From NCBI GenBank assembly GCA_964431735.1, contig CAYSLJ010000054.1:1-40430 (forward strand): a DNA stretch of 40,430 nt, in the 5' to 3' direction. The DNA is from CALARM01 sp964431735. Its GTDB lineage: Bacteria > Vulcanimicrobiota > SpSt-956 > JAKJGF01. Under the pieces are notes generated by a model, which saw only the letters and a program-made list of their open reading frames with translations, was not told the DNA's origin and made no database searches. Shown here in pieces: positions 16,470 through 24,303 of this stretch (the stretch's first letter is position 1; the number at the start of each line of letters is the position of its first letter). A program made the position numbers and the translations under genes.

Positions 16470-17927
16470 ATGGAAGAAAAATGGAAGGGCAAACTTGAAA
16501 AACTAGACAATTACAGATGGATGATAAGGGAAAACTATAAAGAAGGTATGAAGGTTCCCGGTATTATATATGCACAGAAATCCATGTTAGATGATATTTT
16601 ATCCGATCAGGCTCCTGAACAGGTAGCAAATGTAGCATTCCTTCCGGGAATAGTAAAAAATTCCCTTGCCATGCCTGACATACACTGGGGATATGGTTTC
16701 CCTATAGGCGGAGTGGCAGCGACAGACGTAAGACATGGAGTGATATCACCGGGAGGTATAGGATTTGATATAAACTGTGGAGTGAGACTCCTGAGAACAG
16801 AGCTTACGGCAGAGGATATAAAGCCACGTATTGTAGAACTGGTAGAAGCACTATTTAATAATATCCCTACAGGAGTCGGCAAAGGCGGGAAAATCAAGCT
16901 GAATGAAAGGGACATACAACATGTAATGACAAAAGGAGCCAGGTGGGCAGTATCACAGGGATATGGAACAAAGGACGATATTCTCCTTACAGAAGCACAG
17001 GGTGCTATGGAAGGAGCAGATCCGGATAAAGTAAGCAGCAAAGCAATAAAACGCGGTCATGATCAGCTCGGAACGCTTGGTTCGGGGAATCATTTCCTGG
17101 AAGTACAGATGGTAGAAGAAATATATTATAAGGAAGGAGCAGATATATTCGGTCTGTTCCCCGGCTGTGTAACAGTGATGATTCATTCAGGTTCCCGCGG
17201 TTTCGGCCATCAGATTACAACAGATTTCCTTGATTTTCTGGGTAAGATTTCAAAACAATACGGAATAGATCTTCCTGACAGACAGCTTGCCTGTGCTCCT
17301 GTAGAATCCCCGGAAGGCCGTTCCTATTTCGGAGCAATGGCGGCAGGAGCCAATTTTGCATGGGCTAATCGTCAGTGTCTTGCACACTGGGCAAGAGAAA
17401 CCTTTGAACAGGTTTTCAGACAGAGTTCGGATAAACTCGGATTTCGTCAGGTGTACGATGTGGCCCATAACATAGCAAAAATAGAAAAACATAATATTGA
17501 CGGTATAGATATGACACTCTGTGTCCATCGTAAAGGTGCCACCAGGGCCTTTGGTCCCGGTCATGCAGAAATACCGGAAGAACACAGGGAAATAGGACAG
17601 GCAGTAATAATCCCCGGTGATATGGGCAGATGTTCTTACCTGGCAGTGGGTACGGAGAAAGCCATGAAAGAAACCTTTGGCAGTGCATGTCACGGTGCAG
17701 GAAGAAAAATGAGCAGAAGTAAAGCAAAACAAGTCGCAAAAGGCAAAAATCTCCGTCAGGAAATGAAAGACAGAGGAGTTATAGTAAGAGCTTCCGGATG
17801 GAATACTATTGCAGAAGAAATGCCTGAAGCATATAAAAATGTAGAAGATGTTGTAGGAGCTACAGAAGGAGCAGGAATTACAAGGGTCGTAGCTAAATTT
17901 AAACCACTGGGAGTTATAAAGGGGTAA
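16470..17927 (+). CDS. rtcB: RNA-splicing ligase RtcB, long form
   Basis: The 485-aa protein is the long RtcB type, typical of archaea and eukaryotes and found in many bacteria. All diagnostic motifs are present: GGIGFDINCGVRLL (metal-binding Asp and Cys), GSGNHFLEVQ, IHSGSRGFGHQ, DVAHNIAKIE, the arginine-rich CVHRKGATRAFGPG, and CHGAGRKMSRSKA. By comparison with characterised RtcB, the His of CHGAGR (about residue 407) carries the GMP. The enzyme joins 2',3'-cyclic phosphate or 3'-phosphate RNA ends to 5'-OH ends, acting in RNA repair or splicing. Archease is directly upstream. AAAGGAGTGG precedes the start. No RNA processing enzyme that would supply its substrate is in the window. Confidence 0.97.
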   Translation: MEEKWKGKLEKLDNYRWMIRENYKEGMKVPGIIYAQKSMLDDILSDQAPEQVANVAFLPGIVKNSLAMPDIHWGYGFPIGGVAATDVRHGVISPGGIGFDINCGVRLLRTELTAEDIKPRIVELVEALFNNIPTGVGKGGKIKLNERDIQHVMTKGARWAVSQGYGTKDDILLTEAQGAMEGADPDKVSSKAIKRGHDQLGTLGSGNHFLEVQMVEEIYYKEGADIFGLFPGCVTVMIHSGSRGFGHQITTDFLDFLGKISKQYGIDLPDRQLACAPVESPEGRSYFGAMAAGANFAWANRQCLAHWARETFEQVFRQSSDKLGFRQVYDVAHNIAKIEKHNIDGIDMTLCVHRKGATRAFGPGHAEIPEEHREIGQAVIIPGDMGRCSYLAVGTEKAMKETFGSACHGAGRKMSRSKAKQVAKGKNLRQEMKDRGVIVRASGWNTIAEEMPEAYKNVEDVVGATEGAGITRVVAKFKPLGVIKG

Positions 17928-17932
17928 AAGTC

Positions 17933-18037
17933 GTGAGTGGTGAAGAGTGAGTAGGGGCGAACCACTGTGTTCGCCCGGTACCGGTGAAAACACGCATTAC
18001 GCATCACGCATCACGCATCACGCATCACGCATTACGA
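17933..18037. repeat. Composite repeat: heptads, GGGCGAAC hairpin, heptads
   Basis: Three heptads (GTGAGTG, GTGAAGA, GTGAGTA; 17933-17953) are followed by a hairpin (GGGCGAAC 17955-17962 with GTTCGCCC 17969-17976), then GGTACCGGT. Six inverted heptads come last (GCATTAC, four GCATCAC, GCATTAC; 17994-18035) and end in GAT. The same composite recurs at 24926-25064. Confidence 0.8.
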
Positions 18038-18060
18038 TTATCAAGGAGAGATAAAAACAT

Positions 18061-18279
18061 ATGAGCGAGAACTTAATTATAGGTATATTAATTATTATTT
18101 CAGGTTTATTTTCACTGATATCTTCAATTAAAAACTGGGAGTTTTTCTTCAGCCATACAAGAGCCAGATTTCTGGTAAGGATTCTGGGAAGAACAGGAGC
18201 AAGGATTTTTTATGGAATTCTCGGTCTGGCTCTATGTACAGGCGGAATTTTAATGGCATGTAATATCATTAGCAGGTAA
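18061..18279 (+). CDS. Small two-helix membrane protein, Imm17-like
   Basis: The 72-aa protein has two membrane segments (about residues 5-22 and 48-68) separated by a basic loop. The loop motif FLVRILGRTGARIFYGILGLAL resembles the LFGRKGARIFYIILG pattern of the Imm17 family. Despite that name, members are widespread small membrane proteins and an immunity role is not shown; no toxin gene is adjacent. CAAGGAGAG lies upstream of the ATG. The comEA-like gene begins 5 bp after the stop, so the two are co-transcribed. Confidence 0.75.
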   Translation: MSENLIIGILIIISGLFSLISSIKNWEFFFSHTRARFLVRILGRTGARIFYGILGLALCTGGILMACNIISR

Positions 18280-18284
18280 AATAA

Positions 18285-18953
18285 ATGCTGGAATTAACAA
18301 AAAATGAACAGAAAGCTCTGATGATAATAATTTTTTTCCTTCTTGCAGGTGCAGGGGTAAGGATTTATGGTAATTTTAAAGGAGAGAGTAATGTAATACC
18401 TGTAAATAAATACTCAGAACCTGTTGCTACATCAAACCCTCTGGAACTTCCGACACAGATGTCGGAAAGTCCAGCACCTCAGAAACAAAAAAATATTATT
18501 GCCCATATATGTGGAGGTGTAAAATCTCCCGGTGTATATACGCTGCCGGAAAACAGCAGGGTAAAAGATTTTATATATGCAGCAGGAGGAACGTCTAAAG
18601 ATGGAATAGTAGATGCAATAAATCTTGCAAGAATTGTCGGTGACGGAGAAAAAATAGTAATTCCTCAGGCAGGTAAAACAGGTTCAGGTAATGAAAACGG
18701 AAGCACCGCTTTAGAACCTGTAATGCAGAATTCCCCTGAAGAACATAAAGGAAAAATCAATATAAATACTGCCACCCTGGCAGATCTGGATTCAATACCC
18801 GGTATAGGACCTGTAATAGCCCAGAGGATAATAGATCATCGTAATGGAAATGGTAATTTTAAAAGTGTGGAAGATATAAAAAACGTCAAAGGTATAGGAG
18901 AAAAAACCTTTGAAAAAATTAAAGATTATATAGAAGTGAAGGGAGGACAGTAA
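18285..18953 (+). CDS. comEA: ComEA-family DNA-binding protein
   Basis: The 222-aa protein has an N-terminal membrane anchor (ALMIIIFFLLAGAGVRIYG), a linker, and a SLBB domain (IIAHICGGVKSPGVYTLPEN to KIVIPQAG, about residues 72-130). The C-terminal double helix-hairpin-helix (about 155-220) has KININTATLADLDSIPGIGP and VEDIKNVKGIGEKTFEKIKDYI. This is the full ComEA layout: a membrane-anchored double-stranded DNA receptor of natural transformation. ComEC and pilus genes are not in the window, so competence itself cannot be judged; similar proteins also occur outside competence. The stop codon TAA is inside a heptad (GTAATCA). Confidence 0.9.
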   Translation: MLELTKNEQKALMIIIFFLLAGAGVRIYGNFKGESNVIPVNKYSEPVATSNPLELPTQMSESPAPQKQKNIIAHICGGVKSPGVYTLPENSRVKDFIYAAGGTSKDGIVDAINLARIVGDGEKIVIPQAGKTGSGNENGSTALEPVMQNSPEEHKGKININTATLADLDSIPGIGPVIAQRIIDHRNGNGNFKSVEDIKNVKGIGEKTFEKIKDYIEVKGGQ

Positions 18954-18991
18954 TCAGTGACCAGTTATCAGTTACCGGTAACCGGTGAGTA
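18950..18991. repeat. Six-unit heptad array starting on the comEA stop codon
   Basis: GTAATCA, GTGACCA, GTTATCA, GTTACCG, GTAACCG and GTGAGTA follow in exact 7-bp phase. The TAA stop codon of the comEA-like gene is bases 2-4 of the first unit. Confidence 0.75.
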
Positions 18992-19041
18992 ATGAATGTG
19001 TTTAATTAAACGCTTTATAACTGTCATGGATTACACACCAC

Positions 19042-19057
19042 GCGTCACGCGTCACGA
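19042..19057. repeat. Inverted heptads directly before the ispG start
   Basis: Two GCGTCAC units (19042-19055) followed by GA end 5 bp before the ATG at 19062. There is no Shine-Dalgarno sequence between array and start. Confidence 0.65.
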
Positions 19058-19061
19058 ATAT

Positions 19062-20126
19062 ATGATAAAAAGAAAAGTAACAAAAACAATTAATGTTGGC
19101 GGAGTAAAAATAGGTGGCTCTGAACCTGTTTCAGTCCAGTCTATGACAAAAACCGATACAGGGGATATAGAAAAAACAGTAGAACAGATAAAATCCCTTG
19201 AAAACATGGGATGTGACATAGTCAGGCTTGCAATTCCCGATGAAAAAGCAGTGGAAGCTTTTGCAGAAATAAAGAAAAAAGTCAGAATTCCTCTCGTAGC
19301 TGATATACACTTCGATTACAGGCTTGCCACAGGAGCAATCAGAGCAGGAGCGGACTGTATAAGGATCAATCCGGGGAATATCGGCGGAAGAGAAAAAATA
19401 CGTATGGTAGTCAATGAGGCAAAAGCCAGAGAAATTCCCATAAGAATAGGCATAAATTCAGGGTCTATAGAAAAAGACATTTTAAAAAAATATGGTCATC
19501 CCACACCTGAAGCCATGGTAGAAAGTGTTCTCCGCCATATAGAAATCATGGAGGCTCTGAATTTCTATTCTCTGAAACTTTCCCTTAAATCTTCAGATGT
19601 AATGGATACCGTAGAAGCGTACAGGATTATATCGTCAAAAACAGATTACCCTCTCCATCTCGGTATAACTGAAGCAGGCTCATCCCTTGCCGGAACAGTA
19701 AAATCTTCCATAGGTCTCGGCATTCTTCTGAGTGAGGGTACAGGCGATACAATAAGAGTATCTCTTACCGCCCCTCCTGAAGAAGAAATCCTTGCAGGAT
19801 ATGAAATTTTAAGAACTCTCGGACTCAGGGAAAAAGCTATAGAAATAATCTCATGTCCTACATGCGGCAGGTGTGAAGTCAATCTTTTTGATCTTGTAAA
19901 AGAAATAAAAGAGAAAACAAATCACATAAATAAACCTCTCGTTATAGCCATAATGGGATGTATTGTAAACGGCCCCGGAGAAGCAAAAGAGGCAGATCTC
20001 GGTATTGCCTGCGGGAAAGGTGCCGGTGTAATATTTCGTAAAGGAGAAATATATAAAAAGGTTAAAGAAGAAGATATGGCATCGGTGCTGCTAGAAGAAA
20101 TATTTAAAGAAACAGGTTCTCTGTAA
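19062..20126 (+). CDS. ispG: 4-hydroxy-3-methylbut-2-en-1-yl diphosphate synthase
   Basis: The 354-aa protein is IspG (GcpE), the [4Fe-4S] enzyme that converts MEcPP to HMBPP in the MEP isoprenoid pathway. The TIM-barrel half has SVQSMTKTDTGD, VADIHFDY and CIRINPGNIG; the C-terminal half has the cluster motif SCPTCGRC and MGCIVNGPGEA. Length is typical of the bacterial short form. An in-frame start at 18996 would add 22 residues, but those codons run through a heptad array; the family's N-terminus (RKVTKTINVGGVKIGG) begins just after the ATG at 19062. That start has no Shine-Dalgarno site. The next gene follows after 1 nt. Confidence 0.96.
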   Translation: MIKRKVTKTINVGGVKIGGSEPVSVQSMTKTDTGDIEKTVEQIKSLENMGCDIVRLAIPDEKAVEAFAEIKKKVRIPLVADIHFDYRLATGAIRAGADCIRINPGNIGGREKIRMVVNEAKAREIPIRIGINSGSIEKDILKKYGHPTPEAMVESVLRHIEIMEALNFYSLKLSLKSSDVMDTVEAYRIISSKTDYPLHLGITEAGSSLAGTVKSSIGLGILLSEGTGDTIRVSLTAPPEEEILAGYEILRTLGLREKAIEIISCPTCGRCEVNLFDLVKEIKEKTNHINKPLVIAIMGCIVNGPGEAKEADLGIACGKGAGVIFRKGEIYKKVKEEDMASVLLEEIFKETGSL

Positions 20127-20127
20127 C

Positions 20128-21858
20128 ATGGAATTTAAAGAATTTAAAGAAAATCCTCTATTTGAATATATTAATACTCTATCCAGAGAAAACATAAGAT
20201 CAGATATTACCGACAATGAAACACTGAAGAAAGAACGGTTAAGACTCTTTCAGGTTCTGGATCTGATACCTGCTTTTATTTATCTCATAGGTAAAGATTA
20301 TTCCATCAGGTTTGCAAACAGAAAATTTATTGAAACATTCGGCGAACCGGGCAACCGTCCCTGTTATGAAATATTGAGAGGGAAAAAAGAGCCATGTAAA
20401 GGCTGCAAAACCTTTAGCGTTTTTGAAACAAAAACACCTCATATACTGGAATTTAAAAATAAATTCGGCAGGACCTATGTAAACTATGACAGTTTCTTTC
20501 CGAGTGACGAAGAAGAAATGGTCATGGAAGTCGGTATTGACATAACGGCACTTAAAGAAACAGAAGAACATCTTAAGTATCGTTTATCTGCAGAAGGACT
20601 TATTATTGCCATATCAAATCGTTTTATCAACATAGCATCAGAAGACATCGACAGAGAAATAGAAAATGCATTAAAAACCATAGGAGAATTTACCGGAGTT
20701 GACAGGTGTTTTATTGTTCTGTTCTCAGGAGAGGAAATAGCCATTGAAAAAATTTACGCCTGGTGTCCCGAATACAGGAAAAAGGTAATTGAAACATATA
20801 AAGGTTCATCGATTAAACAATTTCAATGGGCGATAAAGAAATTTAAAAATGCCGAATATATTCATTGTTCTATTGATGATCTTCCTGAAGAAGCAGCATT
20901 AGAAAAAGATTTTCTAAAAAAGATAGACGTTCAGTCACTGCTTTATATACCGATGATAATGAGAAATTCTCTCACAGGTTGTCTCGGTTTTAATTCAGAG
21001 CTAAAAAAGAAACAGTGGAGTAAAGAAGACATAAATCTGCTCAATCTGGCAGGAGAAATTTTTATAAATGTTCTGGACAGAAAAAAACGGGATGAAGAAC
21101 ACAGAGCTATGGAAGGCAGAATAAGACAGATGGAAAAGCTGGAAAGTCTCGGGATAATGTCAGGAGGAATAGCCCATGAATTCAACAATATACTTTCAGG
21201 TATAATGGGTTATTCAGAAATGGCCATGTGGACATTACCTGAAGATAACCCTGTAAAGGATATGATAAAAAATATAAAAAAAGCCTCTGAAAGAGCGGCA
21301 GGAATAACAAAACAAATTCTCACATACACAGGCTTTATGGAAACCAGCAGTGAGAAAATCCATTTATCCGATTTAATTAAAACCATGAAAGAATTTATGT
21401 CCATGCTTTCTTCGGAAAAATACATTCTGGACTATTACCTTTCTGAAGAACTTCCTTTATTCGAGGGAGATCCCGGCCAGATTAAACAGATTATCAAAAA
21501 CCTTCTTATAAATGCTTCAGAAGCCATAGATGAACAGGGTGTTATAAAAATAGCTACCGGTGTAATACATTGTACGAGCGCCTATTTATCTGATACGCTT
21601 TTTAAAGAAGATCTGCCGGCAGGTCTTTATGTATATCTCGAAATAACCGATACAGGATGTGGCATAAAAGAAGAAGATCACATTAAAATTTTCGATCCTT
21701 TTTTCACTACTAAATTTCCGGGACGGGGGCTTGGACTTCCAGTAGTACTGGGTATTGTAAGGATTCATAAAGGTACAATTAAAGTCTGCAGCAAACATGG
21801 TAAGGGAACAACCATGCTGGTCTTATTTCCCTGTAATGTATGTAAAAATTTAGATTAA
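20128..21858 (+). CDS. PAS-GAF hybrid sensor histidine kinase
   Basis: The 576-aa protein has no membrane segment and is probably cytoplasmic. A PAS domain (about residues 35-150; FQVLDLIPAFIYLIG) contains a cysteine group, CYEILRGKKEPCKGC, seen in some PAS domains that may bind metal or a cluster. A GAF domain (about 165-320) follows. The kinase core has the H-box AHEFNNILSGIMGY (phospho-acceptor H350), the N-box QIIKNLLINASEAI, DTGCGIKEED, the F-box FFTTK and GRGLGLPVV. It starts 1 nt after the ispG stop, so translation is probably coupled. No response regulator is adjacent; the partner must be elsewhere. Confidence 0.92.
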   Translation: MEFKEFKENPLFEYINTLSRENIRSDITDNETLKKERLRLFQVLDLIPAFIYLIGKDYSIRFANRKFIETFGEPGNRPCYEILRGKKEPCKGCKTFSVFETKTPHILEFKNKFGRTYVNYDSFFPSDEEEMVMEVGIDITALKETEEHLKYRLSAEGLIIAISNRFINIASEDIDREIENALKTIGEFTGVDRCFIVLFSGEEIAIEKIYAWCPEYRKKVIETYKGSSIKQFQWAIKKFKNAEYIHCSIDDLPEEAALEKDFLKKIDVQSLLYIPMIMRNSLTGCLGFNSELKKKQWSKEDINLLNLAGEIFINVLDRKKRDEEHRAMEGRIRQMEKLESLGIMSGGIAHEFNNILSGIMGYSEMAMWTLPEDNPVKDMIKNIKKASERAAGITKQILTYTGFMETSSEKIHLSDLIKTMKEFMSMLSSEKYILDYYLSEELPLFEGDPGQIKQIIKNLLINASEAIDEQGVIKIATGVIHCTSAYLSDTLFKEDLPAGLYVYLEITDTGCGIKEEDHIKIFDPFFTTKFPGRGLGLPVVLGIVRIHKGTIKVCSKHGKGTTMLVLFPCNVCKNLD

Positions 21859-21944
21859 ATTTTTTATAAAAACTATGACCCTGAAATAAGAGAGGAATGA
21901 TACAATATAATCAGGAATATAAATAAATCTGGAGGTGTATTGAT

Positions 21945-22781
21945 ATGAAAAAGCTCTTATTATACTTATTTTTTATCCTTGTCCTCATATCGGATATTTC
22001 AGCACAGGAAACAGGAAAAATAGAAGGATATGTTCTGGATATGAAAAATGAACCTATGGCAAAGGTAAAGGTCTATCTGGACAGAAGCAATATATCGGTA
22101 GAAACAGATAAGAAAGGCTATTTTGTTTTTGAACAGGTTCCGCCGGGGAAACACATAATAATCTATGAAAGTACCGGCTGGACATTTCCTGAGAGCCTTG
22201 TTCTTGTAAAATTCTCTTCTGAAGGGAAACCTCTGCAGGTAAACGGAGATTTGAAATGGTGGGCCTATATCTCTGTATATAATATATACATGGTTATAAT
22301 TCTTCTTACTGTTGTCGGATGTTTCCTCATACTTGTTGAATATTATGTTATGCCTGTGCCGACAAAGGTGCTCGGCCCTATGGGCATAATTGCAGGAGTG
22401 GCATCAATTACAATAGCAGTCACTAAAACTGCCGAGGCTTATTTAAGTGTATCTTTTGTATTAATAACGGTAATGTCACTTACACTGTGTCTGAAAATGG
22501 GCCAGACTCATTCTAAAAAAACTCAAATAGAAGAGCATGAGAAGAAAAAAGAAATTGAATCAAAAGAAGCAGAAAAAAAGGACCAATTTAAAGATCTGAT
22601 AGGCAAAGAAGGTGTGGCCATAACAGATTTTAATCTCGTAGGTAAAGCTGAAATTGATAAAAAAATTTATGAAGGAAAATCCAGAACGGAATTTATAAAA
22701 AAAGGACAGAAAATATGTATCCTTGAAATATCAGGCAATATGCTTGTAGTGGAAAAAGGATCGTACAGTAAATATACGTAA
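21945..22781 (+). CDS. Carboxypeptidase-regulatory-like domain fused to NfeD-type membrane protein
   Basis: The 278-aa protein has a signal peptide (MKKLLLYLFFILVLISDISA) and a beta-sandwich of the carboxypeptidase regulatory type (GKIEGYVLDMKNEPMAKVKV to VPPGKHIIIYE, about residues 25-100). Three membrane segments follow (about 110-190), with VEYYVMPVPTKVLGPMGII resembling the NfeD membrane region. After a charged coiled-coil linker comes a C-terminal OB-fold domain (about 218-275) that fits the NfeD pattern: LIGKEGVAITDFNLVGKAEI, FIKKGQKICIL and LVVEK. NfeD proteins usually work with a stomatin-like protein or a ClpP-class protease; neither gene is here. TGGAGG precedes the start. The stop codon is the first part of the repeat at 22780. 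Confidence 0.8.
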   Translation: MKKLLLYLFFILVLISDISAQETGKIEGYVLDMKNEPMAKVKVYLDRSNISVETDKKGYFVFEQVPPGKHIIIYESTGWTFPESLVLVKFSSEGKPLQVNGDLKWWAYISVYNIYMVIILLTVVGCFLILVEYYVMPVPTKVLGPMGIIAGVASITIAVTKTAEAYLSVSFVLITVMSLTLCLKMGQTHSKKTQIEEHEKKKEIESKEAEKKDQFKDLIGKEGVAITDFNLVGKAEIDKKIYEGKSRTEFIKKGQKICILEISGNMLVVEKGSYSKYT

Positions 22782-22886
22782 GGGGTTATATTTACAACCG
22801 TAATGCGTAACGCGAGGACAATAACTGTAATTTGCCAGAGTTATTTTCTTACAGTCCCTAATGCGTGAATCGTGAGTCGTGAAAGG
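22780..22886. repeat. Third copy of the 125-bp repeat plus heptads
   Basis: AAGGGGTT at the NfeD-fusion stop codon, then GTAATGC and GTAACGC (22800-22813), GAGGA, AATAACT and the conserved end; 22829-22862 is identical to 5174-5207. Three further heptads follow (GTGAATC, GTGAGTC, GTGAAAG; 22865-22885). Confidence 0.8.
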
Positions 22887-22900
22887 TTGTTGCTATACAT

Positions 22901-24241
22901 ATGAAATTAGACTCTTCCAAAAAACCGGAAAACGGTAAAAAATTTCTCTCTCTATCCATGACTACATGGATTTTTATTGCCATGATAGCAGGCGTAATCA
23001 TCGGACACTTCTTCCCTGCCTTCGGCATTGCTCTCCGCCCCTACGGAAGAATGTTTGTTACCATGATAAAAGGCATTATTGCCCCTCTTGTATTTGCCAC
23101 TCTTGTAGTAGGCATATCAGGTGCAGGAGACATGAAAACAGTAGGACGGATAGGACTCAAATCCATCATATATTTTGAAATAGCCACAACATTTGCACTC
23201 TTTATCGGCCTTGGTGCTGCCCATATCATACAGCCCGGACATGGTATAAATCTTTCATCAGGTACGGCAACACAGGTGCCTGGCATGAATATGCAGGATT
23301 TAAGCTCTATGAAACAACAATCTCTGGGCGAAACAATACAGCACCTTTTCACTCCGAGCATTGTAGAGTCTATGGCAAAGGGAGATATCCTGCAGATTGT
23401 TGTGTTTACAACTATTTTTTCCCTCGGAGTGATTGCAGTGGGAAAAAAAGCAAAACCAATACTGGATTTCTGTGAAGCCCTTTCTGAAGTAATGTTTAAA
23501 TTTACTGCATATATAATGCTTTTCGCCCCCTTCGGCGTGGGCTGCGCCATTGCGGCAGCAGTAGGAGAACATGGCCTTCAGGTTCTGGTAAATCTGGGTA
23601 AACTGATATTAACATTTTATGGATCTCTTATTGTATTTTTATTTTTTATACTTTTCCCTGTAATCTTAATAATAAAATTGCCTGTAAAGAAATTTATCGA
23701 AGCTATAAAAGAACCTGTAATTATAGCTTTTTCCACGACATCAAGTGAAGCGGCACTGCCGAAAGCCATGATTGCTATGGAAAAGCTCGGAGTTCCAAAA
23801 TCAATAGTAGGCTTCGTCATACCTACAGGCTACAGCTTCAATCTGGACGGAACAACCATGTATTTATCTCTTGCATCACTCTTTATAGCACAGGCGGCAG
23901 GAGTTCATATGACCTTTACACAACAGGTTGTAATGATGTTAACTCTTATGATTACAAGTAAAGGAGTGGCAGGAGTTCCGAGAGCGGCTCTCGTAATACT
24001 TACTGCCACACTTTCCAGTTTCCATCTTCCGGTGGAAGGAGTTCTGGTCATTCTGGGTGTGGATGAAATAATGGATATGGCCAGGACCTCTGTAAATGTC
24101 ATAGGAAATTGCCTGGCCTCTGCTGTTGTGGCAAAATGGGAACGTTGCCATAACTGGGATACAAATAATCCTATTGAACCTTTACCGGTAGATAACTTAA
24201 ATCTGGAGAGTACAACTATTAACGTTTGTAGTGAGTCGTGA
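22901..24241 (+). CDS. Dicarboxylate/amino-acid:cation symporter (DAACS family)
   Basis: The 446-aa inner-membrane protein has the full DAACS fold. The first re-entrant hairpin carries TTSSEAALPKAM (around residue 280), helix 7 GYSFNLDGTTMYL (the NMDGT position), the second hairpin SKGVAGVPRAAL, and helix 8 DEIMDMARTSVNVIGNCLA with the Asp, Arg, Thr and Asn of the substrate site. The family imports glutamate, aspartate or C4-dicarboxylates with Na+ or H+; MARTSVNV fits either and the substrate cannot be fixed. The ribosome site is weak (AAAGG about 14 nt upstream, inside a heptad). The last residues (C-S-E-S) and the TGA stop are encoded by heptads. Confidence 0.94.
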   Translation: MKLDSSKKPENGKKFLSLSMTTWIFIAMIAGVIIGHFFPAFGIALRPYGRMFVTMIKGIIAPLVFATLVVGISGAGDMKTVGRIGLKSIIYFEIATTFALFIGLGAAHIIQPGHGINLSSGTATQVPGMNMQDLSSMKQQSLGETIQHLFTPSIVESMAKGDILQIVVFTTIFSLGVIAVGKKAKPILDFCEALSEVMFKFTAYIMLFAPFGVGCAIAAAVGEHGLQVLVNLGKLILTFYGSLIVFLFFILFPVILIIKLPVKKFIEAIKEPVIIAFSTTSSEAALPKAMIAMEKLGVPKSIVGFVIPTGYSFNLDGTTMYLSLASLFIAQAAGVHMTFTQQVVMMLTLMITSKGVAGVPRAALVILTATLSSFHLPVEGVLVILGVDEIMDMARTSVNVIGNCLASAVVAKWERCHNWDTNNPIEPLPVDNLNLESTTINVCSES

Positions 24242-24298
24242 GAAGTGAAAAGTGAGTGGAGAAACCACGCGTCACGCGTTACGCGTTACGCGTCACGA
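24231..24298. repeat. Inverted heptad arrays between the symporter and S26 genes
   Basis: Four forward units (GTGAGTC, GTGAGAA, GTGAAAA, GTGAGTG; 24231-24258) are followed by GAGAAACCAC and four inverted units (GCGTCAC, GCGTTAC, GCGTTAC, GCGTCAC; 24269-24296) ending in GATT. This is the clearest case of the stop-forward-inverted-start layout: the symporter stop lies in the second unit and the next ATG is 8 bp after the last unit. Confidence 0.85.
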
Positions 24299-24303
24299 TT
24301 ACA

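Noticed and set aside
17250..18007. Long open frames on the minus strand opposite rtcB
   Set aside because: They translate to Phe/Tyr/Cys-rich sequence without any motif, while the plus strand encodes a full RtcB.
18061..18279. Toxin-immunity role for the Imm17-like protein
   Set aside because: No polymorphic toxin gene is adjacent, and the family is common as a small membrane protein.
18996..19061. Longer N-terminus for IspG
   Set aside because: The extra codons pass through a heptad array (TPRVTRHE) and the family's N-terminus starts at 19062.
24256..24303. Longer N-terminus for the S26 peptidase
   Set aside because: Its codons are the inverted heptad array; the same PRVTRYA-type peptide appears wherever the array is translated.
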